Of a stretch of 17,021 bases of DNA, positions 6,712-14,467 are shown piece by piece. A program made the position numbers and the translations under genes. A model generated the notes under the pieces. The model had not been told where the DNA came from. It saw only the letters and a list, made by a program, of their open reading frames with translations, and searched no databases. How positions within the stretch are numbered: the first letter of the stretch is position 1; each line of letters opens with the position of its first letter. Source of the DNA: SUG1106 sp964651095 (GTDB taxonomy: Bacteria > Bacillota > Clostridia > Peptostreptococcales > Anaerovoracaceae); the NCBI GenBank assembly GCA_964651095.1, contig CAZYWO010000036.1:1-17021 (forward strand). Direction: 5' to 3'.

Positions 6712-6757
6712 GGGTTTGAAATGAAAATGATTGTCTTAAACATTTTATTCCAAACCC
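6712..6757 (-). terminator. Long imperfect hairpin ending the 1603-aa-protein operon
   Basis: GGGTTTGAAATGAAAATG (6712-6729) faces CATTTTATTCCAAACCC (6741-6757), a 17-bp stem with one bulge and one mismatch and an 11-nt loop. On the minus strand the stem is followed by TATTTTATTTC. It sits 14 bp past the last gene of the minus-strand operon and is separate from the cotJ terminator. Confidence 0.55.
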
Positions 6758-6770
6758 AAAGCATTAAATA

Positions 6771-7859
6771 TCATCCAGAAAGTATATTTTCTGCAAATTC
6801 GGCCGCCCTGTTCTTAATTCCGTCCAGCTTCATTATTGCATATGGATCATTGGCTGTTTCAATCAATGCAAATCTGCCGGGCAAGATAAAGTTCTTATTC
6901 ATGTTCATAGCGCCCATAATCTGCTGCGCCACAATATCTCCGCCGCTATATCCTGAAACTACTATGGCATAAATCCGCTTACGGCTGAAATCATTAGTTC
7001 GGAAAACTGCCGTCAGACGATTGATAAACGCCATGATATTTGCGCTGACAGCATCATTGTAGTTAGGGCATATAAGCACTAAAATATCACACTTTAAAAT
7101 TGCAGGATAAACCTTCTCAACCATAACTCCGCCGTAAAAGCAGTTTGAATTTTCTCCAAAATGGAGACATTCTTCATATTTACAGCCCCGGCAATCCCAA
7201 ATCTGACCGTTTTGTATGGAAATTTCTTCGATGTGGATCAACCCTTCCATATTAGAAGCGACTTCTTCCCACAAACGCAGACTGTTGGATGTTTTTCTGC
7301 TGCTGGCGTGAACTGCAAGAACATAAGGTTTACCTTTTGTCTTTTCCCCATCCGCCGAAAAATTCACCATCCTTTCAACAAGGGATATGCAGCTTTTCAC
7401 ATAAGCGCCTTGTCTGTCGGTATTCCAATTTTTTGCGATAACGTCAAGGTTACTCAAACTGCCTGTAGCCTCCACAAGAGGTTTTCCCGGAAAGCTGCAT
7501 CCCGCCATATTGGCGGCAAAAGCCAGCCTTCTTCCTAAATCTTTAGTATACAGTTCGCCGTAACCGTCTATTATAATACCTCCTACTGACCCGTCAAGGG
7601 CATTTCCGCAGGAGTTAATATATTTAAGCAGACGATAGGCCTCCAAATTTACCCCGCTTTCGTCAAGCTCAACTGCAAATAGAAGTTTTTCACCTTTAAG
7701 GAGTCCTGCTTCTGACGCCCGGCGAAATTGCTCTGCCGTTTGGAGCTTCACTATATGGCAGGACAGCTCCTCCGCTCTTATAAGACTTTGCTGAATGACC
7801 GTCTCCATGCGGCCGCGTGGATTTTCCGCAGATATTTTAATCAAATAAAACCTCATCAA
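6771..7859 (-). CDS. Flavodoxin-fold NAD(P)H/FMN oxidoreductase with extra N-terminal lobe
   Basis: In this 362-residue protein, residues 177-362 look like an NADPH-dependent FMN reductase/flavodoxin domain. It opens PYVLAVHASSRKTSNS (strand plus phosphate loop), then has a Cys cluster C223-x2-C226-x4-C231-x8-C240 as in iron-sulfur flavoproteins and related oxidoreductases, then CDILVLICPNYNDAVSA for the isoalloxazine loop and RIYAIVVSGYSGGD. Residues 1-165 are also alpha/beta and may be a degraded flavodoxin-like lobe: FYLIKISAENPRGRMETVIQ, then GGIIIDGY and PGKPLVEATGSLSN. The protein is cytosolic, with no signal peptide. It is the third gene of the operon, 12 bp after the dehydrogenase-like gene. 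A redox role using FMN is likely; the substrate is unknown. Confidence 0.72.
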   Translation of the reverse strand: MMRFYLIKISAENPRGRMETVIQQSLIRAEELSCHIVKLQTAEQFRRASEAGLLKGEKLLFAVELDESGVNLEAYRLLKYINSCGNALDGSVGGIIIDGYGELYTKDLGRRLAFAANMAGCSFPGKPLVEATGSLSNLDVIAKNWNTDRQGAYVKSCISLVERMVNFSADGEKTKGKPYVLAVHASSRKTSNSLRLWEEVASNMEGLIHIEEISIQNGQIWDCRGCKYEECLHFGENSNCFYGGVMVEKVYPAILKCDILVLICPNYNDAVSANIMAFINRLTAVFRTNDFSRKRIYAIVVSGYSGGDIVAQQIMGAMNMNKNFILPGRFALIETANDPYAIMKLDGIKNRAAEFAENILSG

Positions 7860-7871
7860 CGATCACCACCA

Positions 7872-8858
7872 CTAAATAAGTTCGCACAAATTTCTGTATG
7901 CGAGCTCAATTCTTTCATATAACTCCTGAGGCAACGGCAGATCCTCGATTACTACTTTATCTGCCTCTATTTTATTCTTTATTCCTAGGAAAGCTCCTTT
8001 TTTGCCCTCTCCCAAGTACACGGAACTATAATGCCACGCCCCGGTTAAACTGAGAAGCAGTGATATTGCCCCTGAAGAAAACGCAGGTGCAAGGTAAGGT
8101 TTAAATCCCAGCTCACGCACTTTAAGATTGGCTTCCACTGTCAGCTTGGTGAGCCGGCGTGAAAGTTCGTCATTGTAATTTTCGATGCTGTTGGCAATTA
8201 CCAAGTCCCCTCCGTGGGGACCGAAGGCACGGCCTTCCGTCAGATATGCAGCGAATCTTCGGTCTTTTGATGCAAAATATTCAGCCCGTTTGTTCATCAC
8301 TCCTAAACCATAGCCGCGAATTTGGGCAGGTTCGAGTTCAGAAGATAAAAGCACAGCCTTGCAAAGAGGGTCTACAGGGTCTGAAACTACAGCAAATATA
8401 CCTTCAAAGCCAGCCTTCTTAGCCATCTCCCCGTAATGTGAAGCGATCTTAGCGTTCGCTTCAAGTTGCATCATTCGCACATCGCCTTCAACTCCTATAG
8501 GTGGAATTGATTTGCTGGCACAGAAAATAAACATGTCACAGTCAAATAATTTATCCTCTGTCAGCGCAACCACCTCAGGCAGATTTCTTTCTCCAAAAGG
8601 CCAGCCGATCTGGTTCATTTCCATCTCATAACGAGCCATCATATTTTCATTAACGTCGAATATACCTATTTGGCGTATTATTTCGCCGCCCAATGTCTTA
8701 AGTCCAAGCAGAAGGCTTGCCCCAACATCGCCCAACGCCAGAAGATTTACCCGATAACCCGTGTACTTTAGCGGATTTGGAAGCTTAAGGGCATCTCTGC
8801 AAGGAGACAATTCAAGCACGCTGCGAAAATTGCTTTTTAATTTATTTTCATCTATCAT
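7872..8858 (-). CDS. Divergent lactate/malate dehydrogenase superfamily protein
   Basis: This 328-residue protein has the LDH/MDH layout. A Rossmann strand (VNLLALGDVGASLL, 37-50) is followed by Asp69 in IFDVN for the NAD ribose. CASKSIPPIG and GDVRMM (Arg128) match the catalytic loop, VSDPVDPL (158-165) matches the usual SNPVD segment, and FGPHGGD (His215) matches the catalytic-His motif. The Asp-x-x-Arg that normally partners the His and binds the substrate carboxylate appears changed: the equivalent stretch reads GVMNKRAEYF. A 2-hydroxyacid substrate is therefore uncertain. The gene overlaps the 1603-residue protein's stop by 4 bp (ATGA), so the two are translationally coupled. NAD(P)-dependent oxidation or a non-catalytic NAD-binding role are both possible. 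Confidence 0.72.
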   Translation of the reverse strand: MIDENKLKSNFRSVLELSPCRDALKLPNPLKYTGYRVNLLALGDVGASLLLGLKTLGGEIIRQIGIFDVNENMMARYEMEMNQIGWPFGERNLPEVVALTEDKLFDCDMFIFCASKSIPPIGVEGDVRMMQLEANAKIASHYGEMAKKAGFEGIFAVVSDPVDPLCKAVLLSSELEPAQIRGYGLGVMNKRAEYFASKDRRFAAYLTEGRAFGPHGGDLVIANSIENYNDELSRRLTKLTVEANLKVRELGFKPYLAPAFSSGAISLLLSLTGAWHYSSVYLGEGKKGAFLGIKNKIEADKVVIEDLPLPQELYERIELAYRNLCELI

Positions 8859-11800
8859 TTAAACATCTTCCTCATTCTGGTAAGTCTCTCAATATCTCTT
8901 TCCACATAAGCCGAAGCGGCCACGTTCTCATCGTATTTTACGTTTTCTCCCACATCAGGCCGTTTAGGATCGGTAATTACCTCGCCTATACGCTTTAACG
9001 TCAGTTTCTGCTCAAACTCGTTCTGATATTCTTCTTCAAGAGCTTTAAGAATATCTCTGGCGTTTTCCAGACAAGTCATAGAATAGTCGTATAAGTTCTT
9101 TCCCGATATTTCATTTCCGAAGAAAGTAGGTACGGCGTATGGAAGCACCAAGTTCAAAGAAGGAATCCTTACCTGACTTTCTACAGTCACATCTTTATTC
9201 TTCATGCTGTCGCCGCCTATATAGGGGTAAATAGCTGTTTCGTCAAGCCAGCATTTAAGGTTAGGCAGAAAATATGCGCTGTCCACACTGCGTTCCTTGA
9301 TCGTCATAAGATCCCGTCCGCGGCCTGTCTGCACACCTACTACCGTGTCCACCACTTCCACCTGATTCTCCTTTAATATCGGATCGATTTCTTTCATGCG
9401 ATAGCCTTTGTGAAGCAAATCATCGACTAAAATAACCGGTCGGTTAAAAGATTTAATGGTTTTCACCTGATTTTGAATGGTGGAATAAAAACTGCTTTCC
9501 TCAATGGTAAAGTTGGAAGCGTCTTTGGAAAAATATTTTTCCGTATGAAGCGCTTTTGTCACCGTATTAGGCACGGCAACTCCCTCGAGAACCTTGCCAA
9601 AAGGCACCACCATATAAGGGCCGTAATTCTTTTCCACCGACGGCACCGGCGAAACACCGTTAAGTCTGGTAATAAGCTGTATGATTTTATGGTGCATTAT
9701 ACTTGAGTTATAAGAAAGAATCACTTCTCCCGGATAAATCGACGTAAGCACTGCCAGAAGTCTGTTATGGGCTTCTTCCACGGCTTTCAAAACTTTTTTA
9801 TTCTTGCTGAGAGGGCTCTTTACAATCGTGTCCACATTTTTGAATACGATGACAGGCGAGCGCATGTCCACCGCGTAAATCGGTCTGGTTTCCTTCGGAG
9901 CAATATTCACGAAGCCCTGCTTTTCTATAATTTTAATAGTGCGCTCTTTAAGTCCCGACACATCGCACGGGTGGTAAACTACGTAGGTATAATCCCTTGC
10001 CAAAAGCTCTGACAGTACTTCAACAAGAATAGTCTGCCCCAGACCTGCTATTTTGCTCTTTTGGCTGAAATAAAGTCCTCCAATAACCGCGATTGCCCCA
10101 GCCGCCTTGCTTCTGATATATGCTGCTATATCTTGATCGCCGAAAGTGTTTAATAAATCAATACTGTCCAATCGGTTTACTGCCGCTACTGCTACTATGC
10201 AATCTTCCTGAGCGCCGTCTCTTATAACTACAGTATTTATATCCTCTCTGTTCAGGTACGCAGAAATTACATCAATATCATATTCATGTTTTAAAAGTTC
10301 TTCTTCAATATCCTTTATAATCTCGCTGCCGCGGCTGCCATATTCCTCCAGCTTAATATCCCGTGCCTGCAAAATATATTTGTAAGCAGGTTCTCTCAAG
10401 TAAAGCCCTCTGTCGAATATATAATTCTGAGCAACCGGATCAATCAAGTTTGAAATATCACGGTTAGAGTCAATGTTTTCTCTTATCCTTGTTGAACTGA
10501 TGTCCTCATAATATTCCTCAAGGTGGAGATTTATAATATTTCCAGTTACAGGATATCGTTTCCTTCCTGCTGCTCCGTCTCGTTTTTCATCGGAGCTTCG
10601 CTTGAATACAATATGATTCATTGAATGAATGGAATTCTCCACAGGTTCTGCCCTGTAGCAAGAAGCGTTTTCTATAACATCACTTCCCGCAACAAAATAC
10701 AGCTCTTTTCCCTTAAAGATTTCCTTAAGTCTGGCTAAGTCTTTTGGATTAGCTATGTTTACGGGAATATCGTCAGGAAATACATAAATATTTTCCTCGT
10801 CTGCAACCGACATATTAAGAATTCTGCGTCGCTGCAAACGCGGCTGAGTTTTCTTCGACCAGCTAAATTCGTCAAGAGCAAGGTAAACTTCATAGCCGAG
10901 ATCGCGTATTTCAGTGGCAATAGCTTTATGGCTAAGACTAAACGGGTCAAATGTTCCGGGGAAGAAAGCAATCTTATTGATATCAGGAATGTTGAAATTG
11001 CCTGCCTCTAGCTCGTACTGGCATATAAAACGATAAATCTGATTCAGCACGGCTGCATTGTTAAAAAAATCCAGTTCTCTCTCTCTGCGGCTGTTATAGA
11101 GAGTCAAAACCTTTTTTCCGCAGTGGGAGAAAATTTGATATTTATCAGTTAAGTCCAGCTTATCCGAGCCGAATATATGCATACCTATAGCCCACAAAGC
11201 CTCCTGACTTATTATATTATTATAATTGGCAAAGCCTCGCACGATAAGGTTCACCAATTTATACTTCCTGTTTTCAGTAGCTTCCCATGTCTCTTCGTTT
11301 CCGAAAAGAGTTCTGTATACTTTGTAGTTTTCCATGACAACGCCAAAGGTATGAAGTACTGCGGAAGCCACCTGCTCGTTGGTTGCCTCAAGAAATTTTT
11401 CCAAATCGGAAATCAACTCGTCAAGCTCTCTTGGAGGCAGATGAAGCATTATGACTCCCAGATAGTTAGGAATATATTTTGAAAACTGGTAATCGCCTAT
11501 TTCCAGTCCCTTGCCAAGTTCCACGGCTATTTCATTTCGCTGCTCTAAAGGCATACTGTCAATTATGGAAATCAGCGCGTCTCCTGCTCCCTTACGTACT
11601 GTAACCGTTTCGCTTACCTTTACAAGATTGCCAAGATGAGTGGCTACATGCAAAGCTTGCCCTTCTTCTACGTGTTCATCAAGGGATTGAAGCATCAATT
11701 CTATGTTGGCAATCTTAATAGGCCAAGGAGTCCTTGCTTTTAAATTGTCTCGATACATTTCGGACAAAACCTCTTTAGAAAGTTTCTCGCTTGGATCCAA

Positions 11801-13666
11801 GCCCAAGCACTTTTTAAGCTCCCTTCGATATTTAGTTCTGCTGCCTTCTTTATCATAGTGATATTTGACGCCAATCGACGCAACTTTAAGTCCCGCGTCT
11901 TCCTCCTCAAAAATTCTTTCCGCGAAAGCGACAAATTCGGCAATCTGCTTCGGCTGACAGCTTTCAGGGCTTATAACCACCGCTGTGCGGAGCAGGGCCT
12001 CTTTATTCTGAAACGTAAGCTCATCCTTTTTATACCATTTAAGCAAAGCATCTATATATTTACTTTGCATTTTCTCCGAGCAATTATTTAAAAGCCCCAA
12101 GACCACGCTTTTAAGACAGTTTTCCATCCATTTTTTATGTTGGTCTGTCAATTTATAATCCGGTATCAGAATATTTTCCAGCGTTTCTTCCCAAAGGGAC
12201 ATGTTGGTTATTTTTTTCTCCGGCAAGTTAACTCCCGCCGGCAGTTCTTTTTTATATTCTTCGTTAAATCGGGCGATAAGCTGACCGATGATCTCTCCCG
12301 CTTGATTTCTTATATCGCTTTCTCTGTGAACCAGAAGTTCAATCAAAAATCTCAAAGTGAGCTGCTTCTGTTTTTCGGTCATATAAGTGGAGTATTCTCC
12401 TAAAATAGAAATATATGTTCTTAAATTTTTCCATTTGGTTTCACTTCGAGCTGTCTCAAGCAGACTGCTGAATTCTTCTTCCTGATAGAACTTGTTCATC
12501 AAACGAATATTATGGTCTACAGCCTGATATTTAAACTCTTTTACAACCTGATTGTTTCTTAAAAGGGAAATATCTTTTTTAGGAGCAGGCTTAGGTGAGT
12601 TTGACCGCGGCGCAGGTTTTTCAGGCAAGTTCACATTTACTCCCAGATTTATCATGTATTCTTCAAAATCTTTAAGTTTGTTATAAACCTTTCTGTAGCG
12701 CAGCTCTTTTGCTTCATCCACGTTATCCAGTTTATCTAAAATAACCTGAAATGAGTCGGCAAGAGAGTAGAAATGTACTATTTCCTCACCATTGGCAAGT
12801 CTGCCGCTCTTAACCCGAAAGTCAGCGTAAATCAGCAGCAGCGACTCCACGGAAAGATTTTCAAGCTCCAAATCCCATGTGGAATGATTGGCTGCAATAT
12901 GGGCAATCATCGGCATGTTCAAACGATTAAGGCAAATATCCGTATAGTAATAATGAAGATACGGAATTCTACGTTCCTCACCCTTTTTACATCCGTATTT
13001 ACCTATATCGTGGCTGGCAGCAGCGCCTGATACTAACCCCAAATCTACAGGAACTTTCAAGCGGTCAAGCTGATATGCCGCATGCATTGCAACGTAATGA
13101 ACTCCTGCAATGTGCCCCAGTGTATTAAATGGAGTGATTTCAATGCCTATGCGCATAAATTCATACACATAGTTCATTTTTGAAAGGCGAATAAAGCGCA
13201 AATATTCCTGATTGTACCCACCCTTAATTATTTCTTCCTGAGAAAGAAACATCATATCCAAAGTAGGATCAAAAGGCAAGTAGTTTTGCTCGTACTTGTG
13301 TAAAGCTCTCAAGAGTTGAAGCAAGAAAAGTCTGCCCCGTGCATATTTATCTGCTTCATCATCACTGATAGTTTGTTTTTCAGGAAAAAGTCTGCCAAGC
13401 ACGTATTGATATGCGTGATTTAGCCAGTCTGTACAATGGACTCCGCCAATCCTCATCAAAGATGATTCCGAAATTGCGACCACCTTTTTTACAGAGAAAC
13501 GTCCTTTATCATTTGTTTCAGCCAAAAGCATTTCCGCAAGCTTTTTCCAGTTTTCAGATTCCAGAAAGTTCAGCATTTCCTCTTCATTCATTTCCATATT
13601 CTTTAGGAAAGGTTTTTCAGTCATCGCCTCACGGATTTGCATATAAAGCATTAAACTCTTATTCAT
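8855..13666 (-). CDS. 1603-aa fusion: HD hydrolase - helical repeats - NadD-like transferase - GNAT - phosphoribosyltransferase
   Basis: I read five modules. Residues 180-265 form an HD domain: GHIAGVH (His185), ASHDIGK (His219-Asp220), HYYYTD and AANH (His261). A Pro/Lys/Ser linker (345-365) follows. Residues 385-880 are amphipathic helix pairs resembling HEAT repeats. Residues 898-1090 resemble NadD/NMNAT: IAFFPGTFDPFSLSH, a GSD at 994-996 and DISSTRIREN (1055-1064). The usual HxGH is here SLSH. Residues 1125-1270 look GNAT-like, with GLGQTIL (1208-1214) at the acetyl-CoA loop. Residues 1310-1480 resemble a type I phosphoribosyltransferase with the PRPP motif VILVDDLLHKG (1411-1421). No signal peptide or membrane segment is present. 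ATG 13666 follows GGGAG and a good promoter. It heads an operon with a dehydrogenase-like and a flavoprotein gene. Domain calls are pattern-based; the overall function is unknown, perhaps pyridine-nucleotide or other nucleotide metabolism. Confidence 0.85.
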   Translation of the reverse strand: MNKSLMLYMQIREAMTEKPFLKNMEMNEEEMLNFLESENWKKLAEMLLAETNDKGRFSVKKVVAISESSLMRIGGVHCTDWLNHAYQYVLGRLFPEKQTISDDEADKYARGRLFLLQLLRALHKYEQNYLPFDPTLDMMFLSQEEIIKGGYNQEYLRFIRLSKMNYVYEFMRIGIEITPFNTLGHIAGVHYVAMHAAYQLDRLKVPVDLGLVSGAAASHDIGKYGCKKGEERRIPYLHYYYTDICLNRLNMPMIAHIAANHSTWDLELENLSVESLLLIYADFRVKSGRLANGEEIVHFYSLADSFQVILDKLDNVDEAKELRYRKVYNKLKDFEEYMINLGVNVNLPEKPAPRSNSPKPAPKKDISLLRNNQVVKEFKYQAVDHNIRLMNKFYQEEEFSSLLETARSETKWKNLRTYISILGEYSTYMTEKQKQLTLRFLIELLVHRESDIRNQAGEIIGQLIARFNEEYKKELPAGVNLPEKKITNMSLWEETLENILIPDYKLTDQHKKWMENCLKSVVLGLLNNCSEKMQSKYIDALLKWYKKDELTFQNKEALLRTAVVISPESCQPKQIAEFVAFAERIFEEEDAGLKVASIGVKYHYDKEGSRTKYRRELKKCLGLDPSEKLSKEVLSEMYRDNLKARTPWPIKIANIELMLQSLDEHVEEGQALHVATHLGNLVKVSETVTVRKGAGDALISIIDSMPLEQRNEIAVELGKGLEIGDYQFSKYIPNYLGVIMLHLPPRELDELISDLEKFLEATNEQVASAVLHTFGVVMENYKVYRTLFGNEETWEATENRKYKLVNLIVRGFANYNNIISQEALWAIGMHIFGSDKLDLTDKYQIFSHCGKKVLTLYNSRRERELDFFNNAAVLNQIYRFICQYELEAGNFNIPDINKIAFFPGTFDPFSLSHKAIATEIRDLGYEVYLALDEFSWSKKTQPRLQRRRILNMSVADEENIYVFPDDIPVNIANPKDLARLKEIFKGKELYFVAGSDVIENASCYRAEPVENSIHSMNHIVFKRSSDEKRDGAAGRKRYPVTGNIINLHLEEYYEDISSTRIRENIDSNRDISNLIDPVAQNYIFDRGLYLREPAYKYILQARDIKLEEYGSRGSEIIKDIEEELLKHEYDIDVISAYLNREDINTVVIRDGAQEDCIVAVAAVNRLDSIDLLNTFGDQDIAAYIRSKAAGAIAVIGGLYFSQKSKIAGLGQTILVEVLSELLARDYTYVVYHPCDVSGLKERTIKIIEKQGFVNIAPKETRPIYAVDMRSPVIVFKNVDTIVKSPLSKNKKVLKAVEEAHNRLLAVLTSIYPGEVILSYNSSIMHHKIIQLITRLNGVSPVPSVEKNYGPYMVVPFGKVLEGVAVPNTVTKALHTEKYFSKDASNFTIEESSFYSTIQNQVKTIKSFNRPVILVDDLLHKGYRMKEIDPILKENQVEVVDTVVGVQTGRGRDLMTIKERSVDSAYFLPNLKCWLDETAIYPYIGGDSMKNKDVTVESQVRIPSLNLVLPYAVPTFFGNEISGKNLYDYSMTCLENARDILKALEEEYQNEFEQKLTLKRIGEVITDPKRPDVGENVKYDENVAASAYVERDIERLTRMRKMFK

Positions 13667-13702
13667 AGTTTGCTCCCGTCGTTATTTTTTTCACTTGTCT
13701 GT

Positions 13703-13731
13703 ATTTTATCACAGCTCAAGATTGTTAGCAA
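13703..13731 (-). promoter_or_regulatory. SigmaA-type promoter for the 1603-aa-protein operon
   Basis: On the minus strand: TTGCTA (13731-13726), a 17-bp spacer, then TAAAAT (13708-13703) preceded by TGa (extended -10). The leader to ATG 13666 is about 30 nt and contains GGGAG. A housekeeping-type promoter suggests vegetative expression, unlike the spore loci nearby. Confidence 0.6.
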
Positions 13732-13785
13732 ATTAAATGGCCAATAAATTGCAGCGTTTGTGTGCAGTGAAAAATAATAAGCAAT

Positions 13786-13831
13786 AAAAAAGCCGTTTCA
13801 TTACCAATCTAGGTTCTCTATGAATACGGCT
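13786..13831 (-). terminator. Intrinsic terminator overlapping the end of the small membrane protein gene
   Basis: On the minus strand AGCCGTATTCAT pairs with ATGAAACGGCT (11 bp, one bulged A) around an 18-nt loop, followed by six T. The 5' arm contains the last sense codons and the stop. Confidence 0.7.
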
Positions 13832-14228
13832 GTTTACGAGGATAATAGAATTTCTTGATGTTGTCCCAGTGTATGTTTCCCAAATTCAAACTGCGCGACA
13901 TTTCTTCAAGCAATTTGAGATGTTTATCGCTGATTCTCTCAATACATCTATGGTCTGCTCCGGCAGTTTCAGATGTTTGCGACATCTCGCTTAGAAACTC
14001 GCGATAAGCTTCTCTTACGTTCTTATCTTTATAGAAAAAGACATCTACCGAATTAAGAGCGCGCACATTTTCTTCAGTATCTATTTTGTGCCTGCATGCC
14101 ATCAATGTCTGAAAAATATTCAATTTTTTATTGTAGCGTTCCATATGCTTCTGCCAGAGGATTGTAACGACTGAAGCCATCATCCCTGAAATCAGGGCTG
14201 TACAGACTACAAGGATTCCTTCTCTCAT
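13818..14228 (-). CDS. Small one-TM protein, DUF6680-like
   Basis: This 136-residue protein has one N-terminal membrane segment (residues 4-25, GILVVCTALISGMMASVVTILW). A soluble part rich in helices follows: KLNIFQTLMACR, then NVRALNSVDVFFYKDKNVREAYREF and HLKLLEEMSRSL. The NVRALNSVDVFF...VREAYREF stretch resembles proteins annotated as DUF6680, whose function is unknown; I recall this pattern but cannot confirm it. The frame extends 14 residues upstream to 14270, but ATG 14228 has GAAGGA at proper spacing and is preferred. The gene stands alone, with its own terminator downstream. Topology is probably N-out or N-in with a cytosolic helical domain. Confidence 0.65.
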   Translation of the reverse strand: MREGILVVCTALISGMMASVVTILWQKHMERYNKKLNIFQTLMACRHKIDTEENVRALNSVDVFFYKDKNVREAYREFLSEMSQTSETAGADHRCIERISDKHLKLLEEMSRSLNLGNIHWDNIKKFYYPRKQPYS

Positions 14229-14326
14229 ATCTTTTCCTTCTTTTATAATGTACAAACCCATCAATGACATAATTTAAGCAGCACGGTGGGTGGAAGAAAA
14301 TGTGCGTCTCGACACCTTTCGACATT

Positions 14327-14337
14327 ATTTTAGCACA
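14327..14337 (-). promoter_or_regulatory. Possible extended -10 promoter for the small membrane protein gene
   Basis: On the minus strand TGTGCTAAAAT is an extended -10 (TGnTAAAAT) about 100 nt before ATG 14228. No clear -35 is present. Two TGTCGA copies, 10 bp apart, follow directly downstream (about 14310-14325). Confidence 0.35.
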
Positions 14338-14400
14338 TTTTTCCAATCAAAATATATTATTTTGGAACAGTTTGTTACAATTTACGGCCTATTGTTCCTT

Positions 14401-14436
14401 ACAAAATGAAATCCCGAAGCTAAAACTCCGGGATTT
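14401..14436 (-). terminator. Hairpin terminator downstream of the pdaA-like gene
   Basis: On the minus strand AAATCCCGGAG pairs with CTTCGGGATTT (11 bp with one G-U pair) around a 6-nt loop, followed by CATTTTG. The stem is strong and the T run is weak. It lies 31 bp past the stop. Confidence 0.65.
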
Positions 14437-14467
14437 GGCATGAAACGAATACCACATATAACATATT

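Noticed and set aside
6721..6972. 83-codon plus-strand frame after cotJC
   Set aside because: It begins inside the terminator hairpin, mostly overlaps the flavoprotein gene in antisense and has no ribosome site.
14229..14260. Possible sigmaG -10 (CATTATA) before the small membrane protein gene
   Set aside because: It lies too close to the ATG; the transcript would have almost no leader and the -35 is poor.
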